Shown: positions 9,047 to 18,447, numbered from the stretch's first letter. The stretch is 64,000 nucleotides of DNA from Bacteroidaceae bacterium (GCA_017416805.1 JAFQBB010000039.1:1-64000); one strand, 5' to 3'. The notes: generated from the sequence alone by a model not told the origin. Translations and numbers: made by a program.

Positions 9047-9275
9047 AGAGTTGAAAGCAAATTCATTTACTATTTACTATTTACAAGGTACAAAATTAAG
9101 CCATTCGGAAACTGATTCCAAGTGTGTTTTTTCGCTATCGCTCAAAGAAACTTCATGGATCTTACAGATTTGATTTCTTTCTTCTTCTTTAAAGAAAGGC
9201 ATTAAGGATACTGTAGGGATGCTGTACGCAGTCCGTCTAACTCCTAAGAAAGAGTTCTTTTAAAAGAATCCTCTT

Positions 9276-9716
9276 TCACTCTTCTTCCTGTAGAAGTGGG
9301 CTTTCGTACAGAAAATCCATCACCGGAGTGTCGTTCACTCCGGTGCGATAAACGTAGCGGAAGGAAACTTTGTCCTGCACGTATGGAAGCATGTCGGTGG
9401 CATTGAGCAGTCGGTCAAGGATTTGACGGCGAAACATTGGCTCGTTTGCTTTGAGGAGTGAGTCTGCTATGCCGCTGACCTTGTAATAGTATGTGAAACG
9501 GTTGCTGGTTGCTGTATATGTCATACTGTCCATTACCGTACTGGCATCGATGGCCATTGGGCACTGAGCTGTAGTTTCTTTAGCTTCGCGGGCATAACGC
9601 TCGGCTTTTGTTTCTTTATGGCAGGCGGTAAAGAATAGGAGGATGAGGGAGAGAAAACAGACTTCTCTCCATGCTTTACCCGAAGGTAGGGGGTGGAATG
9701 TATTATTATTATACAT
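9276..9716 (-). CDS. Hypothetical lipoprotein
   Basis: The 146-aa product has a hydrophobic segment (about 20-30) ending in the lipobox FFTAC, so it should be a lipoprotein with the mature N-terminal cysteine near residue 32. The remaining part is short and charged, with no domain I recognise. The signal region is unusually long before the hydrophobic core, but there is no later methionine to start from. Confidence 0.7.
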   Translation of the reverse strand: MYNNNTFHPLPSGKAWREVCFLSLILLFFTACHKETKAERYAREAKETTAQCPMAIDASTVMDSMTYTATSNRFTYYYKVSGIADSLLKANEPMFRRQILDRLLNATDMLPYVQDKVSFRYVYRTGVNDTPVMDFLYESPLLQEEE

Positions 9717-9870
9717 GGTTCCTATTTTTTGGGGGGCTTCAATTTTGTTGAATGAAAAACATTCTTCGTCTTTTTGGGGTATTATAGGTTCGTTGGCAAA
9801 GGAACTTAAGATGCTTGCCCATTTATACTAAGATAGAAATCTTTTTTATTTGCCGTAGGGGAGGGGCTTT

Positions 9871-10119
9871 TCAACTTGTTGGCATGTTTCTTAATGCCTG
9901 ACAAAGTTGGTCTGGGCAAGATGTTGGGCGATGATTGCATTGGATACCTTCGAGACGGGCAATGACATCTTCGACCTTCATTCCTGTTACCAGTCGGCAG
10001 AGTCCTTGCAGATTGCCGTTGCACCCACCGTAGAATTGCACATGGGTGACGATACCGTCCTCCACTTCCACATTGATGTGACTGGAGCACACTCCTTGGG
10101 TTTTATAGGATGTTTTCAT
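9871..10119 (-). CDS. TSCPD domain protein (TIGR03905 type)
   Basis: The 82-aa protein contains the defining TSCPDQL motif (C68) and further conserved cysteines C11, C33 (GGCNGN), C41 and C61. The TSCPD domain also occurs at the C-terminus of some ribonucleotide reductases, where it is thought to bind a metal or nucleotide; the stand-alone function is unknown. It follows yebC on the same strand after 95 bp occupied by an inverted repeat. Confidence 0.88.
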   Translation of the reverse strand: MKTSYKTQGVCSSHINVEVEDGIVTHVQFYGGCNGNLQGLCRLVTGMKVEDVIARLEGIQCNHRPTSCPDQLCQALRNMPTS

Positions 10120-10128
10120 TGTTTTTTT

Positions 10129-10199
10129 AGTGATAAGCTACAAGCTGCAAATGGTCACGCGGCACAGATTCCTTCACTCGTAGCCTGTAGCTCATCACT
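10129..10199. repeat. Dispersed inverted repeat, AGCTACAAG family
   Basis: AGTGATAAGCTACAAGCT (10129-10146) and its complement at 10182-10199 match in 16 of 18 positions. Related words occur at 5410-5434 and 58841-58920. It lies in the yebC to TSCPD-gene spacer. Confidence 0.75.
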
Positions 10200-10214
10200 C
10201 GTAACTGGATGTGA

Positions 10215-10946
10215 TTACTCTTCTTCCGGCTTCATGTTTGTATAAACCGTCTGAACGTCGTCAAACTCTTCGAGGCGTTCAACCATTTTGTCGATGGTGG
10301 CGCGTTGCTCTTCGGTCACGTCCTTCTGGTCGTTGGGGATATAGGTAAACTCACCACCGACATCTTCAAATCCACCTTCTTCGAGGTGTTTCTGGATTGC
10401 AGAATAGCTGGTGGGGGCGCCATAGATGGTGATAGTGCCTTCTTCCTCGTCTTCATCGTAGTCTTCCTCCACGTCGAAGTCAATCATTTCAAGGATAAAC
10501 TCTTCCATATCCATACCATCCTTCTTCTTGAAAGTGAACACACACTTGTGGTCGAAGAGGAATGCGAGCGAACCGGTAGTACCGAGGTTGCCACCGAACT
10601 TGTTGAACACCGAGCGTACGTCGGCCACGGTGCGGGTGGTGTTGTCGGTCAGTGTATCCACGAACACAGCAACTCCGTGAGGACCGTATCCTTCGTAGGT
10701 CATGCTCTTGTAGTCGCTCTGGTCTTTACCCATAGCGTTCTTGATGGCACGCTCGATGTTGTCCTTCGGCATGTTTTCGCGCTTACAAGTGGCAATGATT
10801 GAACGCAACGTAGGGTTAGTGTCAGGTTCGGGACCTCCAGCCTTCACGGCAATGGCAATCTGTTTGCCCAATCGGGTAAAAGTCTTGGCCATGTGGCCCC
10901 ATCTCTTCATTTTGGCAGCTTTTCTATATTCAAATGCTCTTCCCAT
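10215..10946 (-). CDS. yebC: YebC/PmpR family protein
   Basis: The 243-aa protein has the typical start MGRAFEYRKAAKMKRWG, then FTRLGKQIAIAVKAGG and IERAIKNA, and the acidic middle of the family. YebC proteins are described as DNA-binding regulators, and more recently as factors that relieve ribosome stalling at proline runs. It lies 51 bp after pheT on the same strand and is probably cotranscribed. The nearby dnaB product has a run of seven prolines. Confidence 0.93.
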   Translation of the reverse strand: MGRAFEYRKAAKMKRWGHMAKTFTRLGKQIAIAVKAGGPEPDTNPTLRSIIATCKRENMPKDNIERAIKNAMGKDQSDYKSMTYEGYGPHGVAVFVDTLTDNTTRTVADVRSVFNKFGGNLGTTGSLAFLFDHKCVFTFKKKDGMDMEEFILEMIDFDVEEDYDEDEEEGTITIYGAPTSYSAIQKHLEEGGFEDVGGEFTYIPNDQKDVTEEQRATIDKMVERLEEFDDVQTVYTNMKPEEE

Positions 10947-10997
10947 TGTTGATTTATGTTTTATAATTTATGATTTATGATTTGTCAATTCAACGCA

Positions 10998-13460
10998 TCA
11001 ACGCAACTTCGCTTGCAACTTATTTTCCAAGTTGGCAATGATTTTGCTCATGATTTTGTCTATCTGCTTGTCACCCATTGTGGCGTTCTCATCCTGAAGC
11101 AGGAAACTGACGGCATAGCTTTTCTTACCCGCTTCGAGATTCTTGCCTTCATAGACGTCGAACAGAGCGACTTCCTTCAGAAGTTTTTTCTCCGATTCGT
11201 AGGCAATCTTCTCAATGTCGGCAAACTGTACGGCTTTGTCGATGAGCAAAGCCAGGTCGCGCTTCACGGCGGGGTATTTGCTCAATTCCTTATAGCTTAC
11301 CTTCTGGTTCTTGATAGCTTTCATCAATTCTTTCCAGTTGAGTTCAGCATAATAGACTTCGTTGTCGATATCGAACTTGCGCTGAATCTTCTTGGTGATA
11401 ATGCCGATGGTGGCCAAGAGCTTTCCTCCACGGGTGTGGATGGTGATGGCATTGGCGAAAACATCATTTGCCAGTGTGCCGAATACCACTGTGCCCAGGT
11501 TCAAGCCAAGACGGGCGAAGATGTTGAGCACGTAGGCTTTCAGTTCGAATACCGAAGCGGCTTCGTCGGCATGTGCCCATGAGTTGTTAACGCGCTTACC
11601 GGTCACCCAAAGGCCCATCAGGCTCTTTTCGGTGTAGGGGGCAAGCACTTTCTCATCATTCTTCTTCTCGACATTGTAGCTGTAGCAGTTTCCGAATTCG
11701 AAGAACTTCAGATCGGCAGCCTTACGGTTGGCATTGTGCATGATGCTCTCCAATCCACCGAAGAGGAGTGTCTGACGCATCACGTTCAAGTCATTGCTCA
11801 GAGGATTCATCAGGCGCACCAGATTGGCAGTAGGATAGGTCTCCAACTCATCGTAATAAGCCGATGCAGTGAGCGAATTGTTCAATATTTCGTTGAATCC
11901 ACAGCCCACCAACTGTTCGGCCACGAGGTTTTGCAATTTGTGGCTCTTGTCGGCTTCGCCCTTGGTGGTGAGGCTTGATTTGAGAGTGAGGGGAATTTCC
12001 ACATTGTTGTAGCCATAGATGCGCAGGATGTCCTCCACCACGTCACACGGACGTTGCACATCCACACGGTAGGCTGGCACTTCCAAGGTGACACCCTCAG
12101 CTGTTTCGTTTACAATCTTCATCTCCAGTGAAGTGACGATGCTCTTCACCGTGTCAGCAGGGATTTCCTTACCGGCCAGCATGTTCACGTAACTATAGTC
12201 AAGCTCCACGCTGAAGTTGCTGATAGGGTTGGGATATACATCAGTCAGTTCCATAGAGATGGTTCCTCCGGCCAATTCCTTCACCAACAAAGCGGCTTGC
12301 TTCAAGGCATAGATACAACCATTGGGGTCGATACCGCGCTCAAAGCGGAAGCTGGCATCGGTGCTGAGGCCATGGCGACGTGCACTCTTGCGGATGGAGG
12401 TGGGATTGAAATAGGCGCTCTCAAGAAAAACATTCTTTGTCTCTTCCGTAGTGCCCGATTCAAGACCACCGAACACGCCACCGATACACATAGGCTCTTC
12501 GGCATTACAAATCATCAGGTCGCGGTCGCTAAGTTTGCGCTCCACCTCGTCGAGGGTGACAAACGGAGTGCCTTCTGGCATAGTCTTCACCACCACGGCT
12601 CCGCCCTTAATCTTGTCGGCATCGAAAGTATGGAGGGGTTGTCCGTAGGCATGAAGGATATAGTTGGTGATATCCACAATGTTATTGATAGGGCGCAGGC
12701 CGATGAGGCGCAATTTGTTTTGCAACCATTCGGGACTCTCCTTCACGGTCACACCCTTCACGGTCACACCAGCATAGCGAGGGCAAGCCTCGGTGTTCTC
12801 CACACGGATGGTGATGGGCAAATCGTTGTTATCCACAGCAAAGGCGTCACATGAGGGACGTGTCAAAGATGTCTCCTTGCCTTGCTGGACAAGCCAAGCA
12901 TAGAGGTCGCGGGCCACACCATAGTGTGAGCAAGCATCGGCACGGTTGGGGGTAATATCAACTTCGATGACATAGTCACTCTTGATGTTGTAGTAATCCT
13001 TGGCAGGAGTACCGGGCACAGCATCAGCGGGGAGTACAATGATGCCATCGTGGCTGGTGCCTATACCAATTTCGTCTTCGGCACAAATCATTCCGTTAGA
13101 TTCCACACCACGAAGTTTGGATTTCTTGATAGTAAAGCACTCGTCACCATCGTACAGTTTGGTACCCAGTGTGGCCACTACCACTTTCTGCCCGGCCGCA
13201 ACATTGGAGGCGCCACACACAATCTGGACAGGGTCGCCGCTTCCCAGATTCACGGTGGTCACGTGCATATGGTCGCTATTGGGATGCTCCTCACAAGTCA
13301 ACACCTCACCAATAACGATGCCTTCGAGACCACCCTTGATTGTCTGCACCTCTTCCACCGAGCCTACTTCGAGGCCAATGGAGGTCAATGCTGCAGAAAC
13401 CTCTTCGGGGGTCATGTCAAAGCTCACATATTCCTTGAGCCAATTGTAAGATATATTCAT
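10998..13460 (-). CDS. pheT: Phenylalanine-tRNA ligase, beta subunit
   Basis: The 820-aa protein has the normal domain order: N-terminal tRNA-binding (EMAP/OB) domain at about 40-150, B3/B4 editing domain, B5 domain, a synthetase-like core, and a C-terminal anticodon-binding FDX-ACB domain at about 727-820 (KYPAVKRDLALLID). It pairs with PheS, not in this window, to charge tRNA-Phe. A very good promoter lies at 13504-13534. yebC follows in the same direction. Confidence 0.97.
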   Translation of the reverse strand: MNISYNWLKEYVSFDMTPEEVSAALTSIGLEVGSVEEVQTIKGGLEGIVIGEVLTCEEHPNSDHMHVTTVNLGSGDPVQIVCGASNVAAGQKVVVATLGTKLYDGDECFTIKKSKLRGVESNGMICAEDEIGIGTSHDGIIVLPADAVPGTPAKDYYNIKSDYVIEVDITPNRADACSHYGVARDLYAWLVQQGKETSLTRPSCDAFAVDNNDLPITIRVENTEACPRYAGVTVKGVTVKESPEWLQNKLRLIGLRPINNIVDITNYILHAYGQPLHTFDADKIKGGAVVVKTMPEGTPFVTLDEVERKLSDRDLMICNAEEPMCIGGVFGGLESGTTEETKNVFLESAYFNPTSIRKSARRHGLSTDASFRFERGIDPNGCIYALKQAALLVKELAGGTISMELTDVYPNPISNFSVELDYSYVNMLAGKEIPADTVKSIVTSLEMKIVNETAEGVTLEVPAYRVDVQRPCDVVEDILRIYGYNNVEIPLTLKSSLTTKGEADKSHKLQNLVAEQLVGCGFNEILNNSLTASAYYDELETYPTANLVRLMNPLSNDLNVMRQTLLFGGLESIMHNANRKAADLKFFEFGNCYSYNVEKKNDEKVLAPYTEKSLMGLWVTGKRVNNSWAHADEAASVFELKAYVLNIFARLGLNLGTVVFGTLANDVFANAITIHTRGGKLLATIGIITKKIQRKFDIDNEVYYAELNWKELMKAIKNQKVSYKELSKYPAVKRDLALLIDKAVQFADIEKIAYESEKKLLKEVALFDVYEGKNLEAGKKSYAVSFLLQDENATMGDKQIDKIMSKIIANLENKLQAKLR

Positions 13461-13503
13461 ACGCGTATGTTGTTATTGTTATATTCTCTCTTAAAAAGAC
13501 GTG

Positions 13504-13534
13504 CAAAGATACGACATTTTGCGGATATACAAAA
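13504..13534 (-). promoter_or_regulatory. Promoter of pheT-yebC
   Basis: On the minus strand TTTTG (13530-13534) and TATCTTTG (13504-13511) are separated by 18 bp, a near-ideal Bacteroidetes promoter about 45 bp before the pheT start. Confidence 0.75.
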
Positions 13535-14247
13535 TAGTTTTCCATAGAAAGTAACGACTATTTCCCTACCACTGATTATCAACAGGCTATGTGGATGAAA
13601 AAGCCACTTGTTATAGACAGACACCCTCATCCGGAAAAAAAGGAGAACCTTTTGGAGAAATAGCAAAATGCAGTCAGTTAAGTCAGTTAAGTCAGTTATT
13701 TTTGCGAGGGGTATATCTTCTAAAAATAGTGAATATGGAAAATATTATATATATTAATATATATAATAAAATATTATTACAAATATTTCAAGCGCCAATA
13801 TTAATATTAATGGCAAAAAAATAACTGACTATCTGACTTAACTGACTGCCCTCCCCTTAGTCTTGAATCCCCCTTCCTCATCTCTTTTCGATTTTTCTCC
13901 TACCCGAGAAAAAATTTTTGTTCACAGGGCAAAAAAACGTCAATGCTATATAGCACGAATCAATTGGAAACTTGATGACGCGAATTAAATCCGACACATT
14001 ACCTCGTCGGCTAAATTATCTTTACAATTAGTCTTTTGTCATATGTTAAAGAATGGACAAAATTAAAGAGTGAAGAACAAGGAATAAAGGACCGCAACAT
14101 GCAGATTATCGGATTCTTTACACTTCGTTCTCCACTCTTCACCATATGTTAAATTTCCGCCAAGCGAAGCATCCCTCTTGACATTCTTGGGCCTGATTCA
14201 GTATCTTTGTATCAGCCAGCCGAGGGAGAGGCTATGGACTGGTAGGC
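13535..14247. other. AT-rich spacer without a gene
   Basis: About 710 bp between pheT and the end of dnaB. I see no credible coding sequence. It contains the 178-bp MITE-like element (13671-13848) and an imperfect inverted repeat of the GAAGAGTGAAGAAC family (about 14046-14150). TTATCAACA also occurs at 13573. Confidence 0.6.
13671..13848. repeat. MITE-like element with 35-bp terminal inverted repeats
   Basis: The left end (13671-13705) and right end (13813-13848) are reverse complements of about 35 bp with roughly 90 percent identity, built on the word GTCAGTTAA. They enclose 107 bp of very AT-rich DNA with no coding capacity. No clear target-site duplication is visible. Confidence 0.75.
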
Positions 14248-15801
14248 TCAGAAGGGGGGAGGAGCATCTATCGGCCCAGCACCAAATGGCATATCTGCCG
14301 AAGAAGGTGGCGGGGGCGGAGGAGGTACACCGGGCTTGGCATTGTTCATGCGCGAACCCATCACTTGCTCTTCGCCGGGCATGGGGACAAGAGTTTCGTC
14401 ATCGGGATTCTGGAAGCGGGCAAACTCGCCGCGGAAGCGCAGGAGGACATCGCCCACGGCACCGTTACGATGCTTGGCAATGATGATTTCGGCCATGCCT
14501 CGGAGGTCACGTCCCTTCTCGTCCTGATAAATCTTGTAGTATTCGGGGCGGTGGATGAAGCAGACCATATCGGCATCCTGTTCGATGGCTCCCGACTCGC
14601 GGAGGTCGGAGAGTTGCGGACGCTTGCCCTCATTTCCTTCGCGTTGCTCCACACCACGGTTCAACTGGCTCAGCGCAATGATGGGGATATTCAGTTCCTT
14701 GGCCAACCCCTTGAGTGAGCGCGAGATGGTGGAGACCTCTTCCTGACGGCTGCCATAACTCATGCCCGAAGCATTCATCAGCTGGAGGTAGTCGATAATG
14801 ATGATTTTCACCCCATGCTCACGTACCAGCCGGCGGGCTTTCGTACGGAGTTCGAAGACGGAGAGCGAGGGGGTGTCATCGACATAGAGTGGGGCATCGA
14901 TAAGATCCTTGAGCTTGTAGTCAAGTTGTCCCCATTCGTAGGGGGCAAGCTGGCCGCTCTTTATCTTCTCGCCTGGGATTTCACACACGTTGACAATGAG
15001 ACGGTTCACCAGCTGCACGTTACTCATTTCGAGCGAGAACATAGCCACGGGCACCCGATTGTTGACGGCAATGTTCCGGGCCATGGAGAGGACGAATGCC
15101 GTCTTACCCATAGCGGGGCGCGCAGCAATGATGATGAGGTCGGAGTTCTGCCATCCGCTGGTCATCTTGTCAAGTCCGCGAAAACCACTTTCAAGTCCGC
15201 TCAAACCATCGGTACGGGCAGCAGCTTTCTGTAACAGGGCATAAGCCTCTTCGATGACAGGGTTTATCTGCGTGTAGTCCTTCTTCATGTTCTGTTGCGA
15301 GATTTCGAAGAGTTTTCCTTCGGCCTCTTGCATCAGGTCGTCCACATCGTAGGTCTCATCAAAGGCTTTGCCCTGTATGGTACTGGTATAGGTTATCAGC
15401 GCGCGTGCCAGATACTTCTGTGCAATGATGCGTGCATGGTATTCGATATGGGCACTTGATGCCACCTTTCCGCTCAGTTGGGTGATATAGAACGGACCGC
15501 CCGCCTCCTCCAGGTCGCCGGTGGAGCGGAGTTGCTCTGTGACGGTGAGGATATCTACAGGCTTCTGTTGGAGAGCCAACGTGGTGATGGCCTTGTAGAG
15601 CAATTGGTGGCGGTGTTCGTAAAACGATTCGGGCTTGAGGATGTCACTTACCAGCGAGTAGGCATCACTTTCAATCATAAGTGCGCCCAGTACGGCCTCT
15701 TCCAGTTCGATGGCCTGTGGCTGCAGGTGGCCGTATTCACCGGTGGAAGGGGAGGCGGGTGTCTTGCGTGTGCCTCGCGATGTTCTTTGAGGGGTTGCCA
15801 T
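14248..15801 (-). CDS. dnaB: Replicative DNA helicase DnaB
   Basis: The 517-aa protein has the DnaB N-terminal domain (about 25-130) and a RecA-like helicase domain with Walker A RPAMGKTA (228-235) and Walker B IIIDYLQLM. It unwinds DNA at the replication fork and recruits primase. The last 30 residues form a tail with seven consecutive prolines, then more prolines near the end, not needed by the helicase core. The promoter at 15839-15870 is well formed. Confidence 0.96.
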   Translation of the reverse strand: MATPQRTSRGTRKTPASPSTGEYGHLQPQAIELEEAVLGALMIESDAYSLVSDILKPESFYEHRHQLLYKAITTLALQQKPVDILTVTEQLRSTGDLEEAGGPFYITQLSGKVASSAHIEYHARIIAQKYLARALITYTSTIQGKAFDETYDVDDLMQEAEGKLFEISQQNMKKDYTQINPVIEEAYALLQKAAARTDGLSGLESGFRGLDKMTSGWQNSDLIIIAARPAMGKTAFVLSMARNIAVNNRVPVAMFSLEMSNVQLVNRLIVNVCEIPGEKIKSGQLAPYEWGQLDYKLKDLIDAPLYVDDTPSLSVFELRTKARRLVREHGVKIIIIDYLQLMNASGMSYGSRQEEVSTISRSLKGLAKELNIPIIALSQLNRGVEQREGNEGKRPQLSDLRESGAIEQDADMVCFIHRPEYYKIYQDEKGRDLRGMAEIIIAKHRNGAVGDVLLRFRGEFARFQNPDDETLVPMPGEEQVMGSRMNNAKPGVPPPPPPPSSADMPFGAGPIDAPPPF

Positions 15802-15838
15802 GATGATATGTATTATTTAATTGTCAGTAAAAGGGTTG

Positions 15839-15870
15839 CAAAGATAATGTAAGCTGGGGGAAGAACAAAA
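15839..15870 (-). promoter_or_regulatory. Promoter of dnaB
   Basis: Minus-strand TTTTG (15866-15870), 19 bp, then TATCTTTG (15839-15846). It lies about 40 bp before the dnaB start. Confidence 0.75.
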
Positions 15871-16010
15871 AAAATGAAACTGATTTTTTCAACATGTTAT
15901 CAACAGGTTGGGGGTTCTAAGTGGTTTCAAAATAGCAGTTGTAATTCACAAAAATAGCTAAATCGCACGATTTGGGACGAACAAAGCTGTTTCCCCAAAC
16001 ATTTATAGGT

Positions 16011-16079
16011 CGGACGCTGAAAGTCCTCCTTTCTGCTCATAGTCAAGGGAGCGAGGCAGGCAGGGGACCGAAGCGTCCG
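16011..16079 (+). promoter_or_regulatory. Possible structured leader of the small heat-shock gene
   Basis: CGGACGCT (16011-16018) is complementary to AGCGTCCG (16072-16079), enclosing further short complementary stretches. It ends about 50 bp before the hsp20 start. If transcribed it would form a closed domain upstream of the ribosome binding site. A thermosensor role is speculation. Confidence 0.35.
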
Positions 16080-16130
16080 TCAAAAAAAGTTTTGTTTAAC
16101 CCATTAAAAACCAAAAAGGAGAATACAACT

Positions 16131-16613
16131 ATGACACCTATGAAACGTAATGCCGGACAGAGCTGGTTGCCCAGTATCTTTAATGACTTTTTCGACACCA
16201 ATTGGGTGGTAAAGGCCAACAATACCGCTCCGGCCATCAATGTGATGGAGACTGAAAAGGAGTATAAGGTAGAGGTGGCGGCACCAGGTATGTGTAAGGA
16301 GGATTTTGACATCCATATCAACAAGGATAACGACTTGGTGATAACGATGGAGAAAAAGTGCAAATGCTCTGATTGCGGATGTGAAACCAAAGATGGCGAG
16401 AAGAAGGAGGAAGAAAAGAAGGAAGAGAAGGAACCACGCTACTTGCGTCGTGAATTTTCATACAGCAAATTCCAACAGACCCTCATCCTTCCCGACGATG
16501 TGGACAAAGACCACATCTGTGCCAAGGTGAATGATGGAGTGCTGAAAATACGCCTGCCGCGTGTGAAACCGGAGGCTAAGGTGGAGAGTATGCGAAGCAT
16601 TGAGATTAAATAG
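16131..16613 (+). CDS. Hsp20 small heat-shock protein with a Cys-rich loop
   Basis: The 160-aa protein begins MTPMKRNAGQSWLPSIFNDFF, typical of Bacteroidetes small heat-shock proteins, followed by the alpha-crystallin domain (about 35-145) and the C-terminal IEI motif (157-159). It is an ATP-independent holdase for unfolding proteins in the cytoplasm. The ATG at 16131 has a good ribosome site AAGGAG nine bases upstream; the frame is open further upstream but without a good start. The loop at 75-100 is odd: KCKCSDCGCE places cysteines at 77, 79, 82 and 84, followed by a Lys/Glu run. Family members usually have only the charged run. Confidence 0.93.
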   Translation: MTPMKRNAGQSWLPSIFNDFFDTNWVVKANNTAPAINVMETEKEYKVEVAAPGMCKEDFDIHINKDNDLVITMEKKCKCSDCGCETKDGEKKEEEKKEEKEPRYLRREFSYSKFQQTLILPDDVDKDHICAKVNDGVLKIRLPRVKPEAKVESMRSIEIK

Positions 16614-16614
16614 A

Positions 16615-16644
16615 AAAAGAGGGCGTTTTAGTACACCCTCTTTT
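16615..16644 (+). terminator. Terminator of hsp20
   Basis: AAAGAGGGCG pairs with CACCCTCTTT around a short loop, ending in a T-run, just after the stop codon. Confidence 0.8.
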
Positions 16645-16657
16645 CTGTCCTGTTTTG

Positions 16658-16730
16658 AGCCGAAAGCGGGACTCGAACCCGCGACTTGCTCATTACGAAT
16701 GAGCTACTCTACCAACTGAGTTATTTCGGC
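16658..16730 (-). tRNA. tRNA-Thr (anticodon CGT)
   Basis: On the minus strand GCCGAAA pairs with the 3' acceptor TTTCGGC. The D-arm, the anticodon stem GCTCA/TGAGC around TTCGTAA (anticodon CGT) and the T-arm with GGTTCGAGTCC are all present. The CCA end is not encoded. It has its own promoter. Confidence 0.95.
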
Positions 16731-16760
16731 AAGCCTGCTTTCCTCTTCTAAAAGCGCCTG

Positions 16761-16792
16761 CAAAAGTAATGCTTTTCTATGAAATAGCAAAA
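16761..16792 (-). promoter_or_regulatory. Promoter of tRNA-Thr
   Basis: Minus-strand TTTTG (16788-16792), 19 bp, TACTTTTG (16761-16768), about 30 bp before the tRNA. Confidence 0.7.
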
Positions 16793-16812
16793 CTTTACGA
16801 CGTTTTTTAAGG

Positions 16813-16886
16813 AAGAGTAAAGAACGAAGAGTGAAGAATCCGGTAGTCTGTACACTATGATTCTTCACTCTTCGTTCTTCGTTCTT
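16813..16886. repeat. Inverted repeat of the GAAGAGTGAAGAAC family
   Basis: Arms 16813-16840 and 16859-16886 match in 26 of 28 positions. The right arm reaches the stop codon of the GH51 gene. A weaker copy lies at about 14046-14150. It may act as the 3' end structure of the GH51 transcript. Confidence 0.85.
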
Positions 16887-18447
16887 AATTCTTAACCTCG
16901 AGTGTCACGATAGACATGGCGGGGAGTTTGACTTTCAATGCTCCCTTGTTCACTTTGGCACCCTTGAAAGGTTCGGGCTTCACCAAGTCTGGCTTTTCGA
17001 ATGAATTGTAATCTTCGATATTCTTTGATGTGAGGATGGTTCCTGAAACTTCCTTCACCTTCAGATTGTCAAGGTTGAGTTCAATTTCGCTTGTTTCCTT
17101 CAGACTGACGTTGGCCAAAGAAATGTGGATGATGCCATCCTTGCCGCGAGAAGCTGTAGCACTGAGCATGGGGAGCTTGCGTTCGCCTTCCTTGCGTCCG
17201 AAATAGTCGCTACGGGCGGTCATGGTATCGCAAGCAAGTGTGAGCGGCAGGTGTGTGGCTTCTTGATGAACCTTGTACATGTTGAATACGTGGTAAGTAG
17301 GTGTGAGCACCATCTTGTCTTCCTTCGTAAGAATCATGCTCTGGAGCACATTGGCAATCTGTGCGATGTTGGTCATCTTCAGACGGTCGGTATATTTGTG
17401 GAAAACATTCAGTGAAAGAGCGGCAACGAAAGCATCGCGCATGGTATTCTGCTGATAGAGGTGTCCGCGGATGGTACCAGGCTCTTCGTCCCACCAAGTT
17501 CCCCATTCGTCCAGCATCAAAGCCACACGTTTACGACGGTCGTACTTGTCCATGATGGCGATGTGCTTTTGGATTACCTCTTCGATTTCGAGACATTTGC
17601 CCAGTGCCCAATAGTATTGGGCATCATCAAACTCTGTAGCCGATCCCTTGCTTCCTGTCCATCCGGCGCAAGTGTAGTAGTGGAGTGAAAGCCCTTGCAT
17701 CTGACCGGCGGCATTTCTCATCAGCACTTCTGTCCAGTTGTAGTCATAATCGCTGGCACCGCTGGCAATCTTGAACAGGCGGTTGCCGTCGTATTCGCGG
17801 CAATAGGTCTGATAGCGGCGATAGAGGTCTGCATAATACTCGGGGCGCATGTTGCCACCGCATCCCCAACTTTCGTTACCCACACCGATATATTTCACCT
17901 TCCAAGGCTTTTCGCGTCCATTCTGTTTGCGGAGTTTGGCCATGGGACCATCTTCGGCTGTCATGTATTCTACCCATTGTGCCGTTTCCTGTACGGTACC
18001 GCTACCTACGTTCATGCTCACGTAAGGTTCACAACCGAGCAATTCGCACAGATTGAGGAATTCGTGTGTGCCGAAACTGTTGTCCTCTACGGTGCCTCCC
18101 CAGTTGTTGTTCACCATGCGTGGACGGTTCTCCTTGGGACCGATACCATCCATCCAGTGATACTCGTCGGCAAAGCATCCGCCAGGCCAGCGCAAGTTAG
18201 GGATCTGCAATTCCTTCAATGCACCCAACACGTCGTTGCGATAACCGTTCGTATTGGGGATGGGAGAATTTTCGCCTACCCAAAGACCGCCATAGATACA
18301 AGTGCCCAAATGCTCGGCAAATTGTCCATAAATGTGTTTGCTGATAATTTCTTTTCCCTGTTCGGGGTGTACGGTGACGGACGCTTTTTGCTGAGCCATC
18401 ATTGGCAGAGTGGCCAAAAGGGCAACTCCAAGAATGTTTCTTTTCAT
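16885..18447 (-). CDS. GH51 alpha-L-arabinofuranosidase, exported
   Basis: The 520-aa protein starts with a signal peptide ([19 protein letters not shown]) and then a GH51 catalytic barrel and beta-sandwich. The expected acid/base is E192 in GVGNESWG and the nucleophile E314 in [10 protein letters not shown]51 enzymes release terminal arabinofuranose from arabinan or arabinoxylan; the signal points to periplasmic action. No SusC/SusD or regulator genes are next to it, so it is not part of a visible polysaccharide utilization locus. It is divergent from a glycosyltransferase gene, with a 130-bp shared promoter region. Confidence 0.93.
   Translation of the reverse strand: MKRNILGVALLATLPMMAQQKASVTVHPEQGKEIISKHIYGQFAEHLGTCIYGGLWVGENSPIPNTNGYRNDVLGALKELQIPNLRWPGGCFADEYHWMDGIGPKENRPRMVNNNWGGTVEDNSFGTHEFLNLCELLGCEPYVSMNVGSGTVQETAQWVEYMTAEDGPMAKLRKQNGREKPWKVKYIGVGNESWGCGGNMRPEYYADLYRRYQTYCREYDGNRLFKIASGASDYDYNWTEVLMRNAAGQMQGLSLHYYTCAGWTGSKGSATEFDDAQYYWALGKCLEIEEVIQKHIAIMDKYDRRKRVALMLDEWGTWWDEEPGTIRGHLYQQNTMRDAFVAALSLNVFHKYTDRLKMTNIAQIANVLQSMILTKEDKMVLTPTYHVFNMYKVHQEATHLPLTLACDTMTARSDYFGRKEGERKLPMLSATASRGKDGIIHISLANVSLKETSEIELNLDNLKVKEVSGTILTSKNIEDYNSFEKPDLVKPEPFKGAKVNKGALKVKLPAMSIVTLEVKN

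Noticed and set aside
15895..15905. DnaA box (TTATCAACA) near dnaB, also at 13573
   Set aside because: It differs from the standard box, only isolated copies are seen, and no origin genes (dnaA, dnaN) are nearby.
15972..16130. 54-codon N-terminal extension of Hsp20
   Set aside because: It overlaps a structured leader; the downstream ATG has a clear ribosome site and matches the family's usual start.
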